This document shows, one piece after another, positions 49,470 to 62,093 of a stretch of 64,000 nucleotides of DNA. Position numbers and translations under genes: made by a program. Under the pieces are notes generated by a model, which had not been told where the DNA came from, made no database searches, and was given only the letters and a program-made list of their open reading frames with translations. Source of the stretch: Rhytidiadelphus loreus (lineage: Eukaryota > Streptophyta > Bryopsida > Hypnales > Hylocomiaceae); NCBI GenBank assembly GCA_947034895.1, contig OX344763.1, positions 4,714,501 through 4,778,500 on the forward strand, in the 5' to 3' direction. The first letter of the stretch is position 1, and each line of letters begins with the position of its first letter.

Positions 49470-50699
49470 CTGCGCATGAAAGAAAACCAATTAATTCATA
49501 CTGTTGTGAGTATCCTCGAGGCGAGGATAAAAATTGTGTACGACACATTCACAAAATGAGAAACAAAGTTGCCTCCACAGGAGTGAAAACTTGAAAACCA
49601 TTTTGTGATCAACTATAATAATCCATCCATCAGGACTGAAGAAGTGGAAATGCGAAGAATTAGCAGAACAGTACCATAAAACAGAATTGAATCTAATATC
49701 TTTCCATTCCTTAGAATAAATAAGAACATGATTACATAATCTCTTGAACACACATCTGAAGGAGTAAGATAATCAAAGGTATCTTCGCATCGAAGATATC
49801 ACATGGAAACGATTGAGAGATATTATGCATTCCCACACACGACATTAGAGTGTCAGAGTGATAATGCATATCAACTCTAAATATCATCATAAATGTCTAT
49901 GAATGTCTATGCTTGTCTATGGTTAGCATTCACATACTATGCATGTTTGTCATTATCCTCGAGCCGAGGATAACTTCCATCTATGTCTACGATTATCGTC
50001 ATGTCTAGGATAACCTCCACGCATGTCTGTGATTATCCTCGACTCGAGGATAATCTCCATGCATGTCTTGAATTAACGTGGAGTCGAGGATAGTCTCGAT
50101 GCATGTCAGTGATTATCCTCGGCTCGAGGATAACCTCCATGACAGTCTCTGGTTCTCCTAGAGCCAATAATAGCCCCCATGCATGTTTGTGATTCTCCTC
50201 GAGACAAGAATAACACCAATGTATGTTTGTGATTATCCTCGAGTCGAGGATAATCTGAGACATGCATGTCTGAGATTATCCTCGACTCGAGGATAACCTC
50301 CAACTGTGTATGTCTGATGTTATCCTCGAGTCGAGGATAACCTCCATCCAACAATGTCTGCGATTATCCTCGAGTCGAGGATAATCACAGACATGCATGT
50401 CTCAGATTATCCTCGACTCGAGGATAACCTCCATCCAACAATGTCTGCGATTATCCTCGAGCCGAGGATAACCGCCATGCATGTTTGTGATAGATAAATG
50501 TATTGTTCCGAAATTCACGGCGTAAAAATTGGTTGTTCTTTACCGAAACTCACATACGGGGGACAACCTTTGAGGCGTGACACCGGAATTTTCAATACTC
50601 TAAGAATCGTAGGTCTATGCACCTTTGCTTAAATCTAAGGAGAAACAGCAGGAATCTAGAATTCAATGAGAAGGGAAGAAGGGAAATAGAAGAACTTAC
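49470..50699 (-). other. 5' intron of the DUF7869 gene
   Basis: Read on the minus strand, a consensus donor gtaagttctt starts at 50699 and a pyrimidine-rich acceptor gcgcag ends at 49470, two bases before the ATG. All copies of the 21-bp palindrome near this gene (49510-50471) fall inside this interval. The intron is inferred from sequence only. Confidence 0.65.
49953..50471. repeat. palindrome-bearing minisatellite
   Basis: Thirteen consecutive units, each with a 21-bp dyad (arms TTATCCTCG and CGAGGATAA, 3-bp centre) and a spacer close to ctccatgcatgtctgtga. Palindromes start at 49953, 49993, 50033, 50073, 50113, 50153, 50193, 50233, 50276, 50320, 50364, 50407 and 50451: a period of exactly 40 bp, then 43-44 bp. 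Those at 49993, 50073, 50153 and 50193 are degenerate. Two further single copies lie at 49510 and 49779. Confidence 0.93.
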
Positions 50700-50930
50700 G
50701 ACAACCCGTCCGAAACTAAGCCACCTACTCACATAAACAGGTAAATGAAATGCAAAACATAAGTTCCAAGGCAGTGCGGTAGCAATGACTGCAAGAGGCC
50801 GCGGAGGAGGGAAAACTGGGAACCAGGAGAGAGAAAATGAGGTGCTCGAGGATGAGAGACAATGCACATACTAGCGGGAGAATATGAGCGAGAAATACAA
50901 CGGCATTTGAATTGTTCATGATTTTCAGGA
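50700..50930 (-). other. probable 5' non-coding exon of the DUF7869 gene
   Basis: Sequence upstream of the donor at 50699, with CT-rich runs on the minus strand. Short minus-strand frames here do not join the DUF7869 frame in an obvious way, so I take it as untranslated. The start of transcription is not determined; it must lie before the LTR-like insertion whose edge is at 50965. Confidence 0.4.
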
Positions 50931-51299
50931 CGTAGGGGAGAAGTACCTCCTCGGATTAGGGGTCTGTGGGCGCTTAATTACCCACCCTTGGTAATTAATC
51001 GGACACAACCAGGTTCTAGGGGTTAACTAAATTCTAACCTAACGGGTGACTAAGCGTCGGTCCATTGTGCCTTTCAAGCAATGGATCTTCCTTACTAAGT
51101 TCCTAGTTTTCGCAGGTAACAGTGGAGTTGCCCCCAATTGGCGAGGGAATAGTTCGGGCTAACCGTCCCCTAACGGAAGCCTATGCGAACTACCACCGAA
51201 TCTTTCCTAATCTATGGGAATCTAAGGCTAATTGACCCTTCTTAAGACTGGGGAGGGATTTACCTAGGTCCCTTCCATGGTTTCCTGAGTTAATTGGGT

Positions 51300-51612
51300 C
51301 TTTTCCTAATCTAAGTTATCTTTTTCCTTAATTTAATTTATCCTTTTTTCCTAATTTAATTTCTTAATTTAATTCCTAATTTAATTTCTTAATTTAATTC
51401 CTAATTTAATTTCTTAATTTAATTCCTAATTTAATTTATCTTTTTTCCTAATTTAATTTCTTAATTTAATTCCTAATTTAATTTATCTTTTTTCCTATTT
51501 TAATCTTCTAATTTAATTTATCTTTTATCTAATTGAATCTTCTAATTTAATTTATCTTTTATCTAATTTATCTCCTAATTTAAGTTGTCTAATTTATCTC
51601 CTAATTTAATTT
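51300..51612. repeat. TTTAATTCCTAA minisatellite
   Basis: Repeated words cctaatttaatttcttaatt and tttatcttttatctaattt cover about 310 bp, with units of 12-24 bp. Confidence 0.85.
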
Positions 51613-52449
51613 ATCTAACTTAGTTGCTTGTATGGGCCACTCCTATGTATGAAATGGGTTTGGATACTTCGAGTCCTATTTGATAAACTTCTATGTCTAA
51701 CTCAAGGCTCCCTAATCCCTATTTGCTAATCAGAATTATTCACTATCTAGCAGAGTCTAACGTAAATTAGAAGGGAAAAAAAAGAGACACCGGAGATTTG
51801 TTTAATGACTCACCTGATCGCCGTTAGCATGTGCGGCATCCTCCTCCATACCTCCAGCCGCGTGCTCGTATTCCATAGTCGACACATATTTTGACGTAGT
51901 AAAATGCCAACGGCTTAGTCCTCGGCGAAGTGGTACACCCTAAAGACCTTTAATGGTCCCTTCCTTACTCCTTGCCTCTTCTCCTTTTCTTTCAACACTA
52001 TTCCTACCAACCCTTTAAATGAGACCTTACACCATATGACGCTAATCTAATGGAAGAATCACCTATTCCCTTACGTCGTCATTTCGGTGTCATCCTAATC
52101 TCCTTCCTAATGGTTGTAAGAAGCTTTTGAGATTTCCTACCTAATCCTATGACGCAACACTATTTATCGTCTCTCCCTTCCTCCCTTCCTATAACTACCC
52201 CCTTCCTAATCTTGTCATCATTGTGTGAGGTGGCTTGTTGGTGAGGGACTTTGAGAGGTTGTGCAGGTTTGGACGCATGGGATGGCGACTTCTCTTCCCC
52301 CCTTCTTCCTTTAGCCTTGAGTTGGCCTTTCGTTAGTCTTTCACTAGACCCCGGTTTCAATCTTAGTGTGATAAAAACCCCAAAAAAAGGTGTGGTGGGG
52401 CCCCGCAGGGCATCGTCCCGTAGTGCTGAATTTAGTTGAGGTGAGGATT

Positions 52450-52700
52450 TATCCTTTCACCCACCCCCCTTTTCTGGACTCCCCGCCCAAGCTCCCTGGA
52501 CTCCCCGACTCCCCAGCCCAAGCCCCCTGGACTTCCCAGCCCGAGCCCCCTGGACTCCCCAACTCCCCACCCAAGCTTCCTGGACTCCCCGCCCAAGCTT
52601 CCCCGACTGTGCCGGTACTGTTGCCGGTAATGTTGCCGGTACTGCTGCCTGGCTGGCTGCCGGTCCCGCTGCCGGGCTGCCCCGATACTGGTGTTGGTGG
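52450..52700. repeat. GC-rich minisatellite
   Basis: Units of about 27-33 bp of the type cccaagcYccctggactccc are followed by gccggtactgttgccggta repeats. The Pro/Leu-rich frame at 52390-52782 and its minus-strand counterpart are by-products of the repeat. Confidence 0.75.
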
Positions 52701-52839
52701 CTGGTCTGGCGCTGGTTTCTCTCTCCTTCCTAAATTCCTCCTCTCGGGTTCCCGTATGGGAACCCACTCAACTAAAAACTAAACTGGATATTGCTTTTTG
52801 TGGTCAGGGTAAAACAGGGCTGGACTAAAGGTGACGTTT

Positions 52840-53150
52840 TTGAGGGCAGAGCTTCGCCGTTAGGAGATAAACTGAGAGTTAGCCCCGCTATCCTATGGGG
52901 GTTCTTCCGCCTTTCTACCAACTAGGGGGTATCTTGGGAGCTAAACTTTAATCTTTCCCAAGAAGATCTTGGGAACTAAACTTTTGGAACTTAGACCTTC
53001 CCGGGTCCAAAGCTTCGCCGTAGGATCGGTTTTAACACCAACTTTAGGACTTGCCAAGGCTTGGGATTCAAAGCTCCGCCGTCTAGGACTCATTTTAACA
53101 CACTCTTTAGGACTCAAAGGGTCACAAGGTCAAAGCTTCGCCGTCCCCCG
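52840..53150. repeat. dispersed aaagcttcgccgt repeats
   Basis: The word aRagcttcgccgt occurs near 52850, 53020, 53080 and 53135, each followed by different sequence and tttaggac / taacacc blocks. A degenerate tandem array of units of roughly 60 bp. Confidence 0.6.
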
Positions 53151-54841
53151 AAGGGTGGGGTCCACACAATCAAGGGAAAGGGTTACTAAGGTTAGATCTC
53201 CTTCTAAGGCACATGTACATGTAAGGTAGTAACGTTAGAGACTTTATGCACCAAAGGCCCCCCAAAGCGGCATCGCTAAGGTACGGTGGGGGGTTACTCT
53301 GGGGTTAGTGCACGACACAAGATAAACTTCACCAAAGACTCTTCAAATGGGACCAAAAGAAAGCCAAAGAAAGCACACAAAGTACATACGTACAAGAAGA
53401 AGGACTCCAAGGACCTTTAAAAGCTGCAAATAGAACAACAACGAGAGCCAAAAGTGCTCCAAAAACACCGTAGAGGTTTTTTGGCCTAAATGCCAAAAAT
53501 TCCAAGATAACTTGGACCCACGGACCCAAAACAAGTATTGGGGGTGTTTTGGGAGAGAGAAGGGCCCCCTTTTATAGGTTTCCAAGGGCCCACTCTCCCC
53601 CTCGACGAGTAACCTCATCCATCCGGATTTTCATCCAACTTTGAGATTTTCACCTAATCTTGGGTTTTACGCTGGTCCTAGTTTCTAACTTTTGGAGTTT
53701 AGCTTGGAATTGCAAATGGATTGCGCCAATGGCTTCAGAATGCCATTTTTAGCCTAAAGGACCCCCTACCCCCTATTTCTATCACAAAAAAACCCTCGGA
53801 AACTAGTGCCAACTGGAGCCAATTAAAAGGGTAAAAACCTAACTTTGGGGGTTTACCTCTTTTGGCTTGGTTAACTAGCTAGGGTTGTTGGGGAGGCTCT
53901 AGGGAGTAAGAAAAGGCTCCTTGATGTCTTCGTTCGGACTTCATACGCTCCCGGGACGCCGGTCAACCCCGCAAAGATCCTGCCGTAAATATTAATTGGG
54001 GGGATGTTATCAGTTTCGGCTGCTTCCCGCTATTGGAACTCCATGAATTTTGTCGGGGCGCGTTATTAACATAAAAGATGCTAGTCTAATTTTTAGTGAG
54101 ATTTTACCACGGCCTGGGTATTTCCTATGAATTTCCCAACGTGGCCTTTGGCGGTTGACCGCTCGGAAAAAGATCCTTTGGAGATCAGAAAAAACCGAGA
54201 CTTTTTGGGGAACCTCTCATGGAGTCCCCCAAGCCACGTGCCAAGTCTTGGGCTATTCTGGCACACAGTTGGTGGCGAGGTGAAAACTGACTTCGGTTGA
54301 ATCACCGGCAGTCAGGGAATCTTTCACATGTGAGGGAATCTTGGCGAATGGGTTTTGCCGTGGATGTCCCGACATGTTCCAGATCCGAGAACACTATCCG
54401 GCGGCTGTGGATTCCTCCATGCGGCCTGTCTGGGACAAGTGACACCTGCAAGCTAACAAATTGGATTCCTAATGTTTCGTTGGTGGAATGGGGAAACTAA
54501 AACCTATCTTTGGAGATTTACGTGGGGACCTCCTCCACTCTCCTAAGACTTAATTTAGCCTATCATGGTCACATGCACTAGGGTTTTGGGCTATTTTGGG
54601 TAAGTTCCTAGTAGCCCTGTTGTTTCCTACTAATTACGGGTTCTAACCTATATACAAGTGGGTTTTATGGGTAATCTATGGATAAAAGGCTATTTATGAC
54701 CAAATGCTATACTGGTACGTGACATACCTATTTTGGTTCTACACTCTTTTTTGGGCTTTTTGTACTACTTTATACCTTAATTTGTAATAAACTAAAAAAA
54801 AAGAAAACAATGAGTCCCAAGTGACGAATTTGGGGCTCACA

Positions 54842-57592
54842 GGGGCCGTTGACATTCTCATCGCCCAAATAATGACATCGATGAATAACAACGAAGGACC
54901 TTTTCAATAATAGAAATGAGATCTCACGTAGCCGATATTTTTTAGATTTAAATAGGGGGATTCATAGTTCGTGGAATTTTTGGCAGTCACCCTTTCTCGG
55001 AAAATGTGGAAATATTCTTTGAAAGCACAGCGGAATTTCGGATTTGGCAAATTTGGCAATTCTTACACCAGCCGCCAAACAACCTACTTTTTAAAATAGT
55101 TTATTCTAATGTGTGATTTAGATGAATGTATAGGGCTATAAACAGAAATGTACTCAATGTAAGCTTTCAATAGGGAATGAAGTTAGGGCTTATAGGGTTT
55201 AGGGTTTAGGTTCATGATTTAGGGTTTAGGACTTTAGAGTTTATTGGTTTAGGAGCAATAACAAAGTCTTCACGAAATGTAAATTACATGTTCACAAATT
55301 CAATGTTCTTAAACATTGTGATTTTGCAAATTATATTGACAATTCATATTTTTTTGGGAAATTCCAATAATAAAAATTTCAAGGATGTTTCTTATTTAAA
55401 ATTTATTGGGTTTAGGATATTTTTTAAATACAAGCGGATGATTAAACATAATATTTTTAGTTTCAAATATTATTTATGTCAACTTATAAATGATCTCCAA
55501 TTTTGTGGGCTTCTAAATGACTGTACACGTTCCGAATTACCCAAAATATTGCACAATCTCTAATATAATGTCAGAAAAAATATACACAAGTTTGAGCTCC
55601 TTTTTCCAAAACAAAAAATAATGTATAATTGTGAATTTCATAACATTCAATTCTATAAAATGTAGTATTGGTTATATTTTATTTTCCATAATGTTGTAAC
55701 ACATTCTAAGGAATTTGCATTGATAGAGGAGCACATTAAATATTTGCTATTCTTCTTGTAAAGCACTACAGAAACCAAAGAAGAAATGAAGCCATTGATG
55801 CTGTACTTTATAGAATTAAAATCACAGAAGCTTAAAATTTTAATGAAGATAACTACAGAGGAACAAAAAAATAATGTACTAGTTAAATTATGATAAAATT
55901 TGGAAAAATAATGATTCTTCAACATAGTTTATTATTCTATTCAATTGTTTTTTAAATTAGAATGATTCAGGGGAAAAATCTAAAATTTGCAGAACATTGT
56001 AAAGAAGTACAATAAAAAAAAAAGCCAAAATCTTTTATGAAGATGAAGGAAATAAAAAACAAATGTTTAAAATATTTCAAAAAAAAGTTGGATAATTGAA
56101 CTATACAAAGTAGGACCTCTATTTTTACAAGCGTGGTAATTCATAACAAAGTAAAAAAATTCAAAGATTTTTGTTCTAAGAAGTCATGATGTCCACCTCC
56201 ATGGCTTTCCAAGCCATGATTTGAAGCATAATTGGCTTCAAATGAGACTACTTTGTTAGTACATTGAATGAATGACGGACTTTGCATTCATTTGCTACCA
56301 ATCATTAGTATTAACCCCTGGCATCATAGTTTAGAGACTTGAACCACTTCAATGTCTCATAAATAATAATCATCAGAGGTTCATCTCCTACAAATGAATG
56401 TATTAGAATGTATCTTATACAATGACTTCCTAAATTGTATGAAAATACTATACTCTACAAGTTTTAGAAATTCTTTACATTTTTTGTTCTTAAACTACAT
56501 AATTATTCAGAAAGTACTAGTTATGTATGAATGAAAAGCCTATTTTCTAACTACTATGAACAATTTTGAGTGCTATACTTTTATAATTTTGTCATGATAA
56601 CTTTTCAATAAACAAAATATTGTATCAAACTAATTCTTAAAATATTTAACATAGAATTAAGAAATAAAACAAGCCAAGTGTACTTTGTACTTTAAAAATT
56701 ATTGTAAACTCAATGCACAACAATCATGGAATTATAAAGAAGACAGTGAAGTGAGAAAAAATGTAGAAGTTTCATTTTTTTCTCACTCTACGCTAAACTT
56801 TATTCCATAAATACAGAAATAGTAGTTTCTTAAATTAGAAAACAAGAATACTTAATTTTAATGTTTTGTTGTGAAGTACCTGACAAATGGCATTAAATAA
56901 ATTCAGAGAAGAATCATAAATTCAAGTTCAAAATATTTTCAAATTCTACATTTTTATTTTTTGTCCCATTTAATGGTTATTTCATACCTATTATAATGTT
57001 GAATCTGTAAAAAATGGTGTTTAGACCTTCATGGGTTAGACTCATCTGTAATGTAAAATTCTTTATAATTTTATAATAAAAAAATGGAATTTTTTTTTAT
57101 TACTTGATTATTCTTTAATTCATGACAATACTTTAAAATGTTTAATTAAATTTACTGAACTTTGTATTTCATATAAAATTTTAGTATACAGAATGCCAAA
57201 AATGTAATGTTAGCTTTGAATACGGTATGAAATTTGGGAATTGTGTTTGAGCATACAAGTTGTAAAGATGCTTCAATTGATTCATTTGAAACTTAGAGTG
57301 AATTCTAAGAAGCTCAAAAAATACGTTGGTCATTTTGAAGTTTTCTTACATAACAAATAAGAAATACAATTGATTAAATATTATTCAAATTTGTTATGGA
57401 AAACCCCAATGGATATGAAATTTTATCCTTGATTTTTGGGGTTAGGGAAAGTGTACATTAAATGAAAAAGTCTAAAGAAGATGAATTAGGGGACTGGAAG
57501 ATATCATATTCACTTTGGACAATGTTTGATACATGTGTTCAACATCTTTTGTTCCCATCATGTGCATTTTTAGCCTTCTTTAAAACCTTAAC
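54842..57592. other. AT-rich intergenic DNA with telomere-like motif
   Basis: No gene found. At 55191-55250 the plant telomere unit TTTAGGG occurs four to five times with interruptions (tatagggtttagggtttagg). The remainder is very AT-rich and unstructured to my reading. Confidence 0.5.
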
Positions 57593-58190
57593 CCCTAAAC
57601 AATGCCGAGGCTTTTTATTGTTCAATGAATGACAAACAATCTTGCCGTATAGGACAGAAATGTAACTATCCATTTTCTAGAATTTAGCCAGGGTGAAAAG
57701 AAAGATCATCTACAATAGTTTGTTTTTCAAGTAGTATTTTTCCATTTTTATAAGCCAACAATTCAGATGGTGATAAAACAAATAATTTTCACGATGACCA
57801 GCCTGGGATTCAAAAGTTAATTTTTCTTTTAAAGCAACATTTAGAATGCCCAAATGTCATGGTGTATAATTTGTGGTTGAATATTCAATTCTTCAAAATC
57901 AAATGCCATTTCTTTGAAAAATAGGGAACTGTAAAAACTTAATTGGATGAAGTTCTGTTACATTCTTTAGCCCATAATCAATGCCAAAGGCCATTTTCTG
58001 GTCATTGAATGACAAGGAATCTCTCCGTGTAGAACGAAAATGCAACTATTCATCCTCTAGAATGTGTGTGGAAAGGAAAGATCATCTACAGTACTTTGTC
58101 TTCCAATTAGTACATTTTGATTTTTTTAAGCCAACAATTCACACAGTGACAAAACAAATGATTTTTTTCAGGATCCGCCCATTGTTTAAG
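57593..58190 (+). repeat. diverged tandem duplication (about 380-bp period)
   Basis: 57593-57810 and 57972-58190 share ordered blocks: cattgaatgacaa, aagatcatctaca, taagccaacaattca and gacaaaacaaatgattt. Identity is moderate. Confidence 0.7.
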
Positions 58191-58239
58191 GTTGTAAAAC
58201 ACATACGTGTATAGGATCTAAAGCTTAGAAGAAGTAGTT

Positions 58240-58990
58240 TTGAGGAGGCAAGTCCGGCGTTGTTCATTCGGCAAAGGATATAACTTGAGAATTATTTTGC
58301 TTGGCAAAGTAGGTTCGGGGAGGCTGGCAGCTAGGGAAAGTAGGTTCGGAGGAGCCGTAGGTTTGACGAGGTAGGTTCGTCATGGCCCAAAGCTCGAGAA
58401 AGTAGGTTTGGGGAGGCTTGGAACCCGGTTCGGCTAGTCGCCCCTCCCCACCAGTGTGTTCTCCCCACCAGTTGTGTACGCGGGAGTTTGTGTGCACAGT
58501 CTACAGTGCAGACGTTTTTGTTTTTGGAGGATTGAGTGTAGTGCACAAGCGCGGGTTTCGAGGGTTGAGTGCAGTGTACAAGCGCGGGTTTCGAGAGTTG
58601 AGTGTAGTGCACAAGCGCGTGGAGGATTGAGTGCAGTGCACAAGCGCGAGGATTGAGTGGTGTGCGCGTGGAGGATTGAGTGCAGTGCACAAGCGCGAGG
58701 ATTGAGTGCTGCGCGCGTGGAGGATTGAGTGCAGTGCACAAGCGTGTGTTTCTTGAAGGTTGAGTGTAGTGCAGCGCGGGTGTTTCAGCCGAGTTTGGTG
58801 GTCGAGTGCAGCGCGGGTTTTTTTCCGACTTTAGCCCAGTTTGGCGGTTTGAGTGCAGCGCTGGTTTTCTTCCGACTTCAGTCCAGTTTGGCGGTCGGTT
58901 GCAGGCGCAGGTTTCTGCAGTCGGTTGGAGGCGCGCGTGGTCGATTGCAGGTGCGGGTGGTCGAGTGCAGGCGCGGTGTGCAAACAGAGG
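58240..58990 (+). repeat. GC-rich degenerate minisatellite upstream of the ParB/methylase gene
   Basis: 58260-58430 repeats aagtaggttcggggaggc-like units. 58530-58760 repeats gaggattgagtgcagtgcac plus aagcgcg about nine times, with fading copies to about 58990. It contrasts sharply with the AT-rich flanks and may be the promoter or 5' region of the downstream gene. The 254-codon minus frame across it is periodic and not taken as a gene. Confidence 0.75.
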
Positions 58991-59362
58991 TTTCGTTTCT
59001 GATTGTGAACGCGGGCTCCCATTTTTTGTTGTTTCGTTCGGGTTTCTAGATGCATTGACACAGATTGGGAAGAGTACCAAACTTGATTGCACCAAATTCT
59101 GTCATTTCTGGTAAGAATAGTTCCACGGTTGTTTTCTGTACAATGTGTTTTATATGTAATGTTTTTTTGTTTTCTAGTGCCAGGTTCTAGAATTTAGGGT
59201 GTTTTTGTTCTTTGCATCTTCACTTTGTAGTTACTGTTCATCTTGTTCTTCAATTCTTCACCTTGTTGCACTAGTATGCAACTATGACTGGCCTAGGGTT
59301 TAGAGTTATAGTGTGAAATTTTGGTTTATGTCTTCTTAGATTAGGGTTTGTAATGTGTGCAG

Positions 59363-59431
59363 GACCCATTGTGAAAGTTTGTGTCACACTAGAAATTGCT
59401 ACAGGAAGTGTAAAACTAGAATTATTTGAAG
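59363..59431 (+). other. putative 69-bp 5' exon
   Basis: Bounded by an acceptor tgtgtgcag and a consensus donor gtaagc. In one frame it reads VKVCVTLEIATGSVKLELFE, vaguely like the first strand of PPIL-type cyclophilins. Joined to the next exon it is not in the frame of the downstream ATG, so I treat it as untranslated or as a captured fragment. Confidence 0.35.
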
Positions 59432-60448
59432 GTAAGCAAGTCTTTAGTTGGTGTTTCTGTTGGTTTCAATATGTGATTTCAATTCTGTTTTTAAGCATGT
59501 GTTAATTGGATGTGAGATTACTTGGTGTGGTATAGTATTTTTTCAATGTCTGTAGTCAAAATGTGCCTAGATTATTAGTATAACAATTAGGGTTTTCGTC
59601 ACAATTCTCACCAATTATCGTTGAGTTCACAAGAAAATTATCCTCGGGTCGAAGATAATAGTCACGGGGACAACGGTAAAGAACCCAAAAGAGTAATGCA
59701 ACTTGACTAAATATTATCCTCGGGTCGAGGATAAAAAGCTACAACGACGAAAGAAAAACAATGTACTTAAATAACAAAATATTATCCTCGGCCCGAGGAT
59801 AAAACAAAAAACAAAACATGAATCCAATATAATTGAATTAAAATATGATACACTTATCCTCGGCCCGAAGATAACAACAAAAACCATAACACCAATATAA
59901 CAATCACATTCAAATAAGAAACACTTATCCTCGGACCGAGGATAATACAATAACAGATATGACACATCATAATTAAGACAGTGTCATATGCATAGTCAAA
60001 TGATTCATATACGTTATCTTTGACCCGAAGATACTTAATCAAAACAGTCAGTCTCAAATATAATTTAGGAGATAATTTTGTTTTAATGTCGGCTGAAGTA
60101 TTTCAAATTAAATACAAAACATTTATCCTCGGTTCGAGGATAAAATCAACCAAAGAAAACACAATATTATATAACCGAATAACTATCCTCGGCTCGAGGA
60201 TAAAAACATCTACAGAACCAAGAAAATAATATAATGATATGAGAATAACGAACATTTATCCTTTTCTTGGACGATATTAAACCGTAGTTGTGACCTACAA
60301 ATAAAATGTGTAGATTGATCACTCCGTTGTTATGATGTTTATCCTGGCATAATCATTTTTGAGTGATATACCATCTTTCCTCTGTTATCTTCGATGCGAA
60401 GATAAAAGTCAAATTACTACTCTGATGTTCATGGTTTACATTGCACAG
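59432..60448 (+). other. 5' intron of the ParB/methylase gene, with dispersed palindromes
   Basis: Donor gtaagc at 59432 and acceptor ttgcacag ending at 60448. Nine clear copies of the 21-bp palindrome start at 59638, 59714, 59782, 59854, 59925, 60014, 60123, 60183 and 60385, with one degenerate copy at 60256. Unlike the array at 50 kb they are spaced irregularly (60-200 bp) with unrelated AT-rich DNA between. Confidence 0.75.
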
Positions 60449-61885
60449 AATCGTACCAACATGGCTACAGACTCGGACTACGACTACTCAAACACACTCC
60501 CGTTTCTGGAGCCATTTAGCAAGTGGGTGGATGAGGAGCCCTTCATAACGGAGATGCCAGAGCTCTACGGCAAGCTCTGACAATTCAAAGCCGTTGTCGA
60601 CTCCTGGACATTCGGTGTCAACCAGTCCAAGGACTACATCTACCTCCGTCACCGAGTAAAAGACACCGGGATGTACGTGAACTGGAACCTGAGTGAGAAG
60701 GTCGCACTCGTGGAGAACCACCAAGACAAGTACATTGTCATCACCCTGCAAGGGCACGACAACGCGGGAAGGGAAACAAAACATACCCATTCCATCGTCT
60801 GCCATGAAGATGACAATGTGGGAGTTTTCGACTTCGACAACCTCATCGCCGACTTGCACTCGGCAAACCTCGATACCTTGGCAGAAGACTTTATTTCAAG
60901 GTACCACCCCTGGGTCAGAAGGAACGCCAGGACCACGTCTAGGAAAATTGCGTACATGTTCCATAAGCTCACGGAGCACGCAAAGGAACATGTCCACAAA
61001 GGACCTGCTCGAGCGAGTCACGGTCCAGGTCAACAAAGGCAGGACACTGCCACTGAGACCAAATCTGCGTCGGGAGTGCGTGGCCGCACAGGGAGTAGAG
61101 GAAGTGGGAGAGGAACCGCCCGCGCTCAGGCCTAGAAAAGGAAGAACCCGGACACCAGTATCGGCGAGCCGAGTGACAAGCGCAGGAAATCTATGGCGGA
61201 GAGTCGTCCAGCAACCGCTGGCAGTTCAGGCTCTATACTTACGAATGTGAATCCGAGGAAGCCAACAGATAGAAAGCCAATCGAAAAACATGAAGTCGCT
61301 GGAGCATATCAATCAGATTTCTGGAAGGAAAATGGCAAGTGCTTCATTTTTCATCCCCAGATCTTCACCGTAGACATCAAACAATGCTTCCTGGCCAAGG
61401 AAAGATATATTATTCGGAAGCTAAAAATGAGAATGGTGTTTGAGATGAAAGACACCCTCGTTCATCTCGGCTCAGAGCAGCAAAGACAAAAACTTTGCTT
61501 GACACCTGTAGATGCCAATAAGAAACTTCTGAAGGAGCGTCCGAAGGATTGGGATTCTATCAAGAACGGAGGCTTCTACATCATCAATGGCCAGCACAGT
61601 GTCACAGCAGCCAAAATGCTACAACAAGGAGGATGTTGTGAGATTCGGAAGATCGAGTTGCAGACGTGGGAGGCTATAATCGTTTGGACTAGAGACCCGA
61701 AACAGCTCACAGCTATTTCAAAATGGTGCAATGCCTCCAATCACCTCGTCCACAGTCAGCCAACGTGGGGGAACCAAATTTCCGCGTGCAGGCAGGTTTG
61801 GAAGGAGCTCAAGCGGCCTACCAACATCGAGAATGAGGGATTGGTGAGGCGGAACAAAGCCGTCTACAACCTTGCAGCATACAAG

Positions 61886-62093
61886 GTAGGTCCTATTATC
61901 TTCGAGGCGAAGATAAAATGTAGATGTTCATGATCTAGCTAGATGTCTTCATGTATTGCCTGTACAGGTTTTGTAATCTGGTTTTCTATGTTTTGTGATG
62001 TATATCACAATTATCCTCGGCTCGAGGATAATGGTCAGAAAAACTGTACGCAATGAGCAATGAGCTGACTTCATTGAATATTCATCTCCACAG
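61886..62093 (+). other. intron with two palindromes
   Basis: A 208-bp GT-AG intron in phase 0. It carries palindrome copies at 61896 (T/A variant, arms TTATCTTCG and CGAAGATAA) and 62011 (C/G variant). Confidence 0.85.

Larger units (their letters stand above)
50965..54841. mobile_element. LTR-like insertion, 3.9 kb (possible solo LTR)
   Basis: The interval begins TGTGGGC and ends GCTCACA, the TG...CA inverted termini of LTRs, with imperfect 5-bp flanks gggtc and ggggc. Its composition is unlike the AT-rich DNA around it, and it carries several tandem arrays. No gag-pol frame is present. A solo LTR or a large non-autonomous LTR element is possible; with a single copy in view this is tentative. 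It separates the DUF7869 gene from the ParB/methylase gene. Confidence 0.4.

Noticed and set aside
49953..50471. CRISPR array
   Set aside because: Palindromic repeats with 19-23-bp spacers look similar at first sight, but the spacers are near copies of one another, the context is a plant nuclear intron, and no cas gene is present. It is a minisatellite.
52390..52782. 130-codon Pro-rich frame
   Set aside because: Generated by a GC-rich minisatellite; overlapping frames on both strands are equally open.
58331..59095. 254-codon minus-strand reading frame
   Set aside because: It runs through a tandem repeat that keeps all frames partly open; the protein is a repetition of ALHS/CTQS words with no family resemblance.
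60693..61250. 185-codon frame overlapping the ParB/methylase exon
   Set aside because: Different frame from the homologous protein; Ser/Thr/Arg-rich shadow of the real exon.
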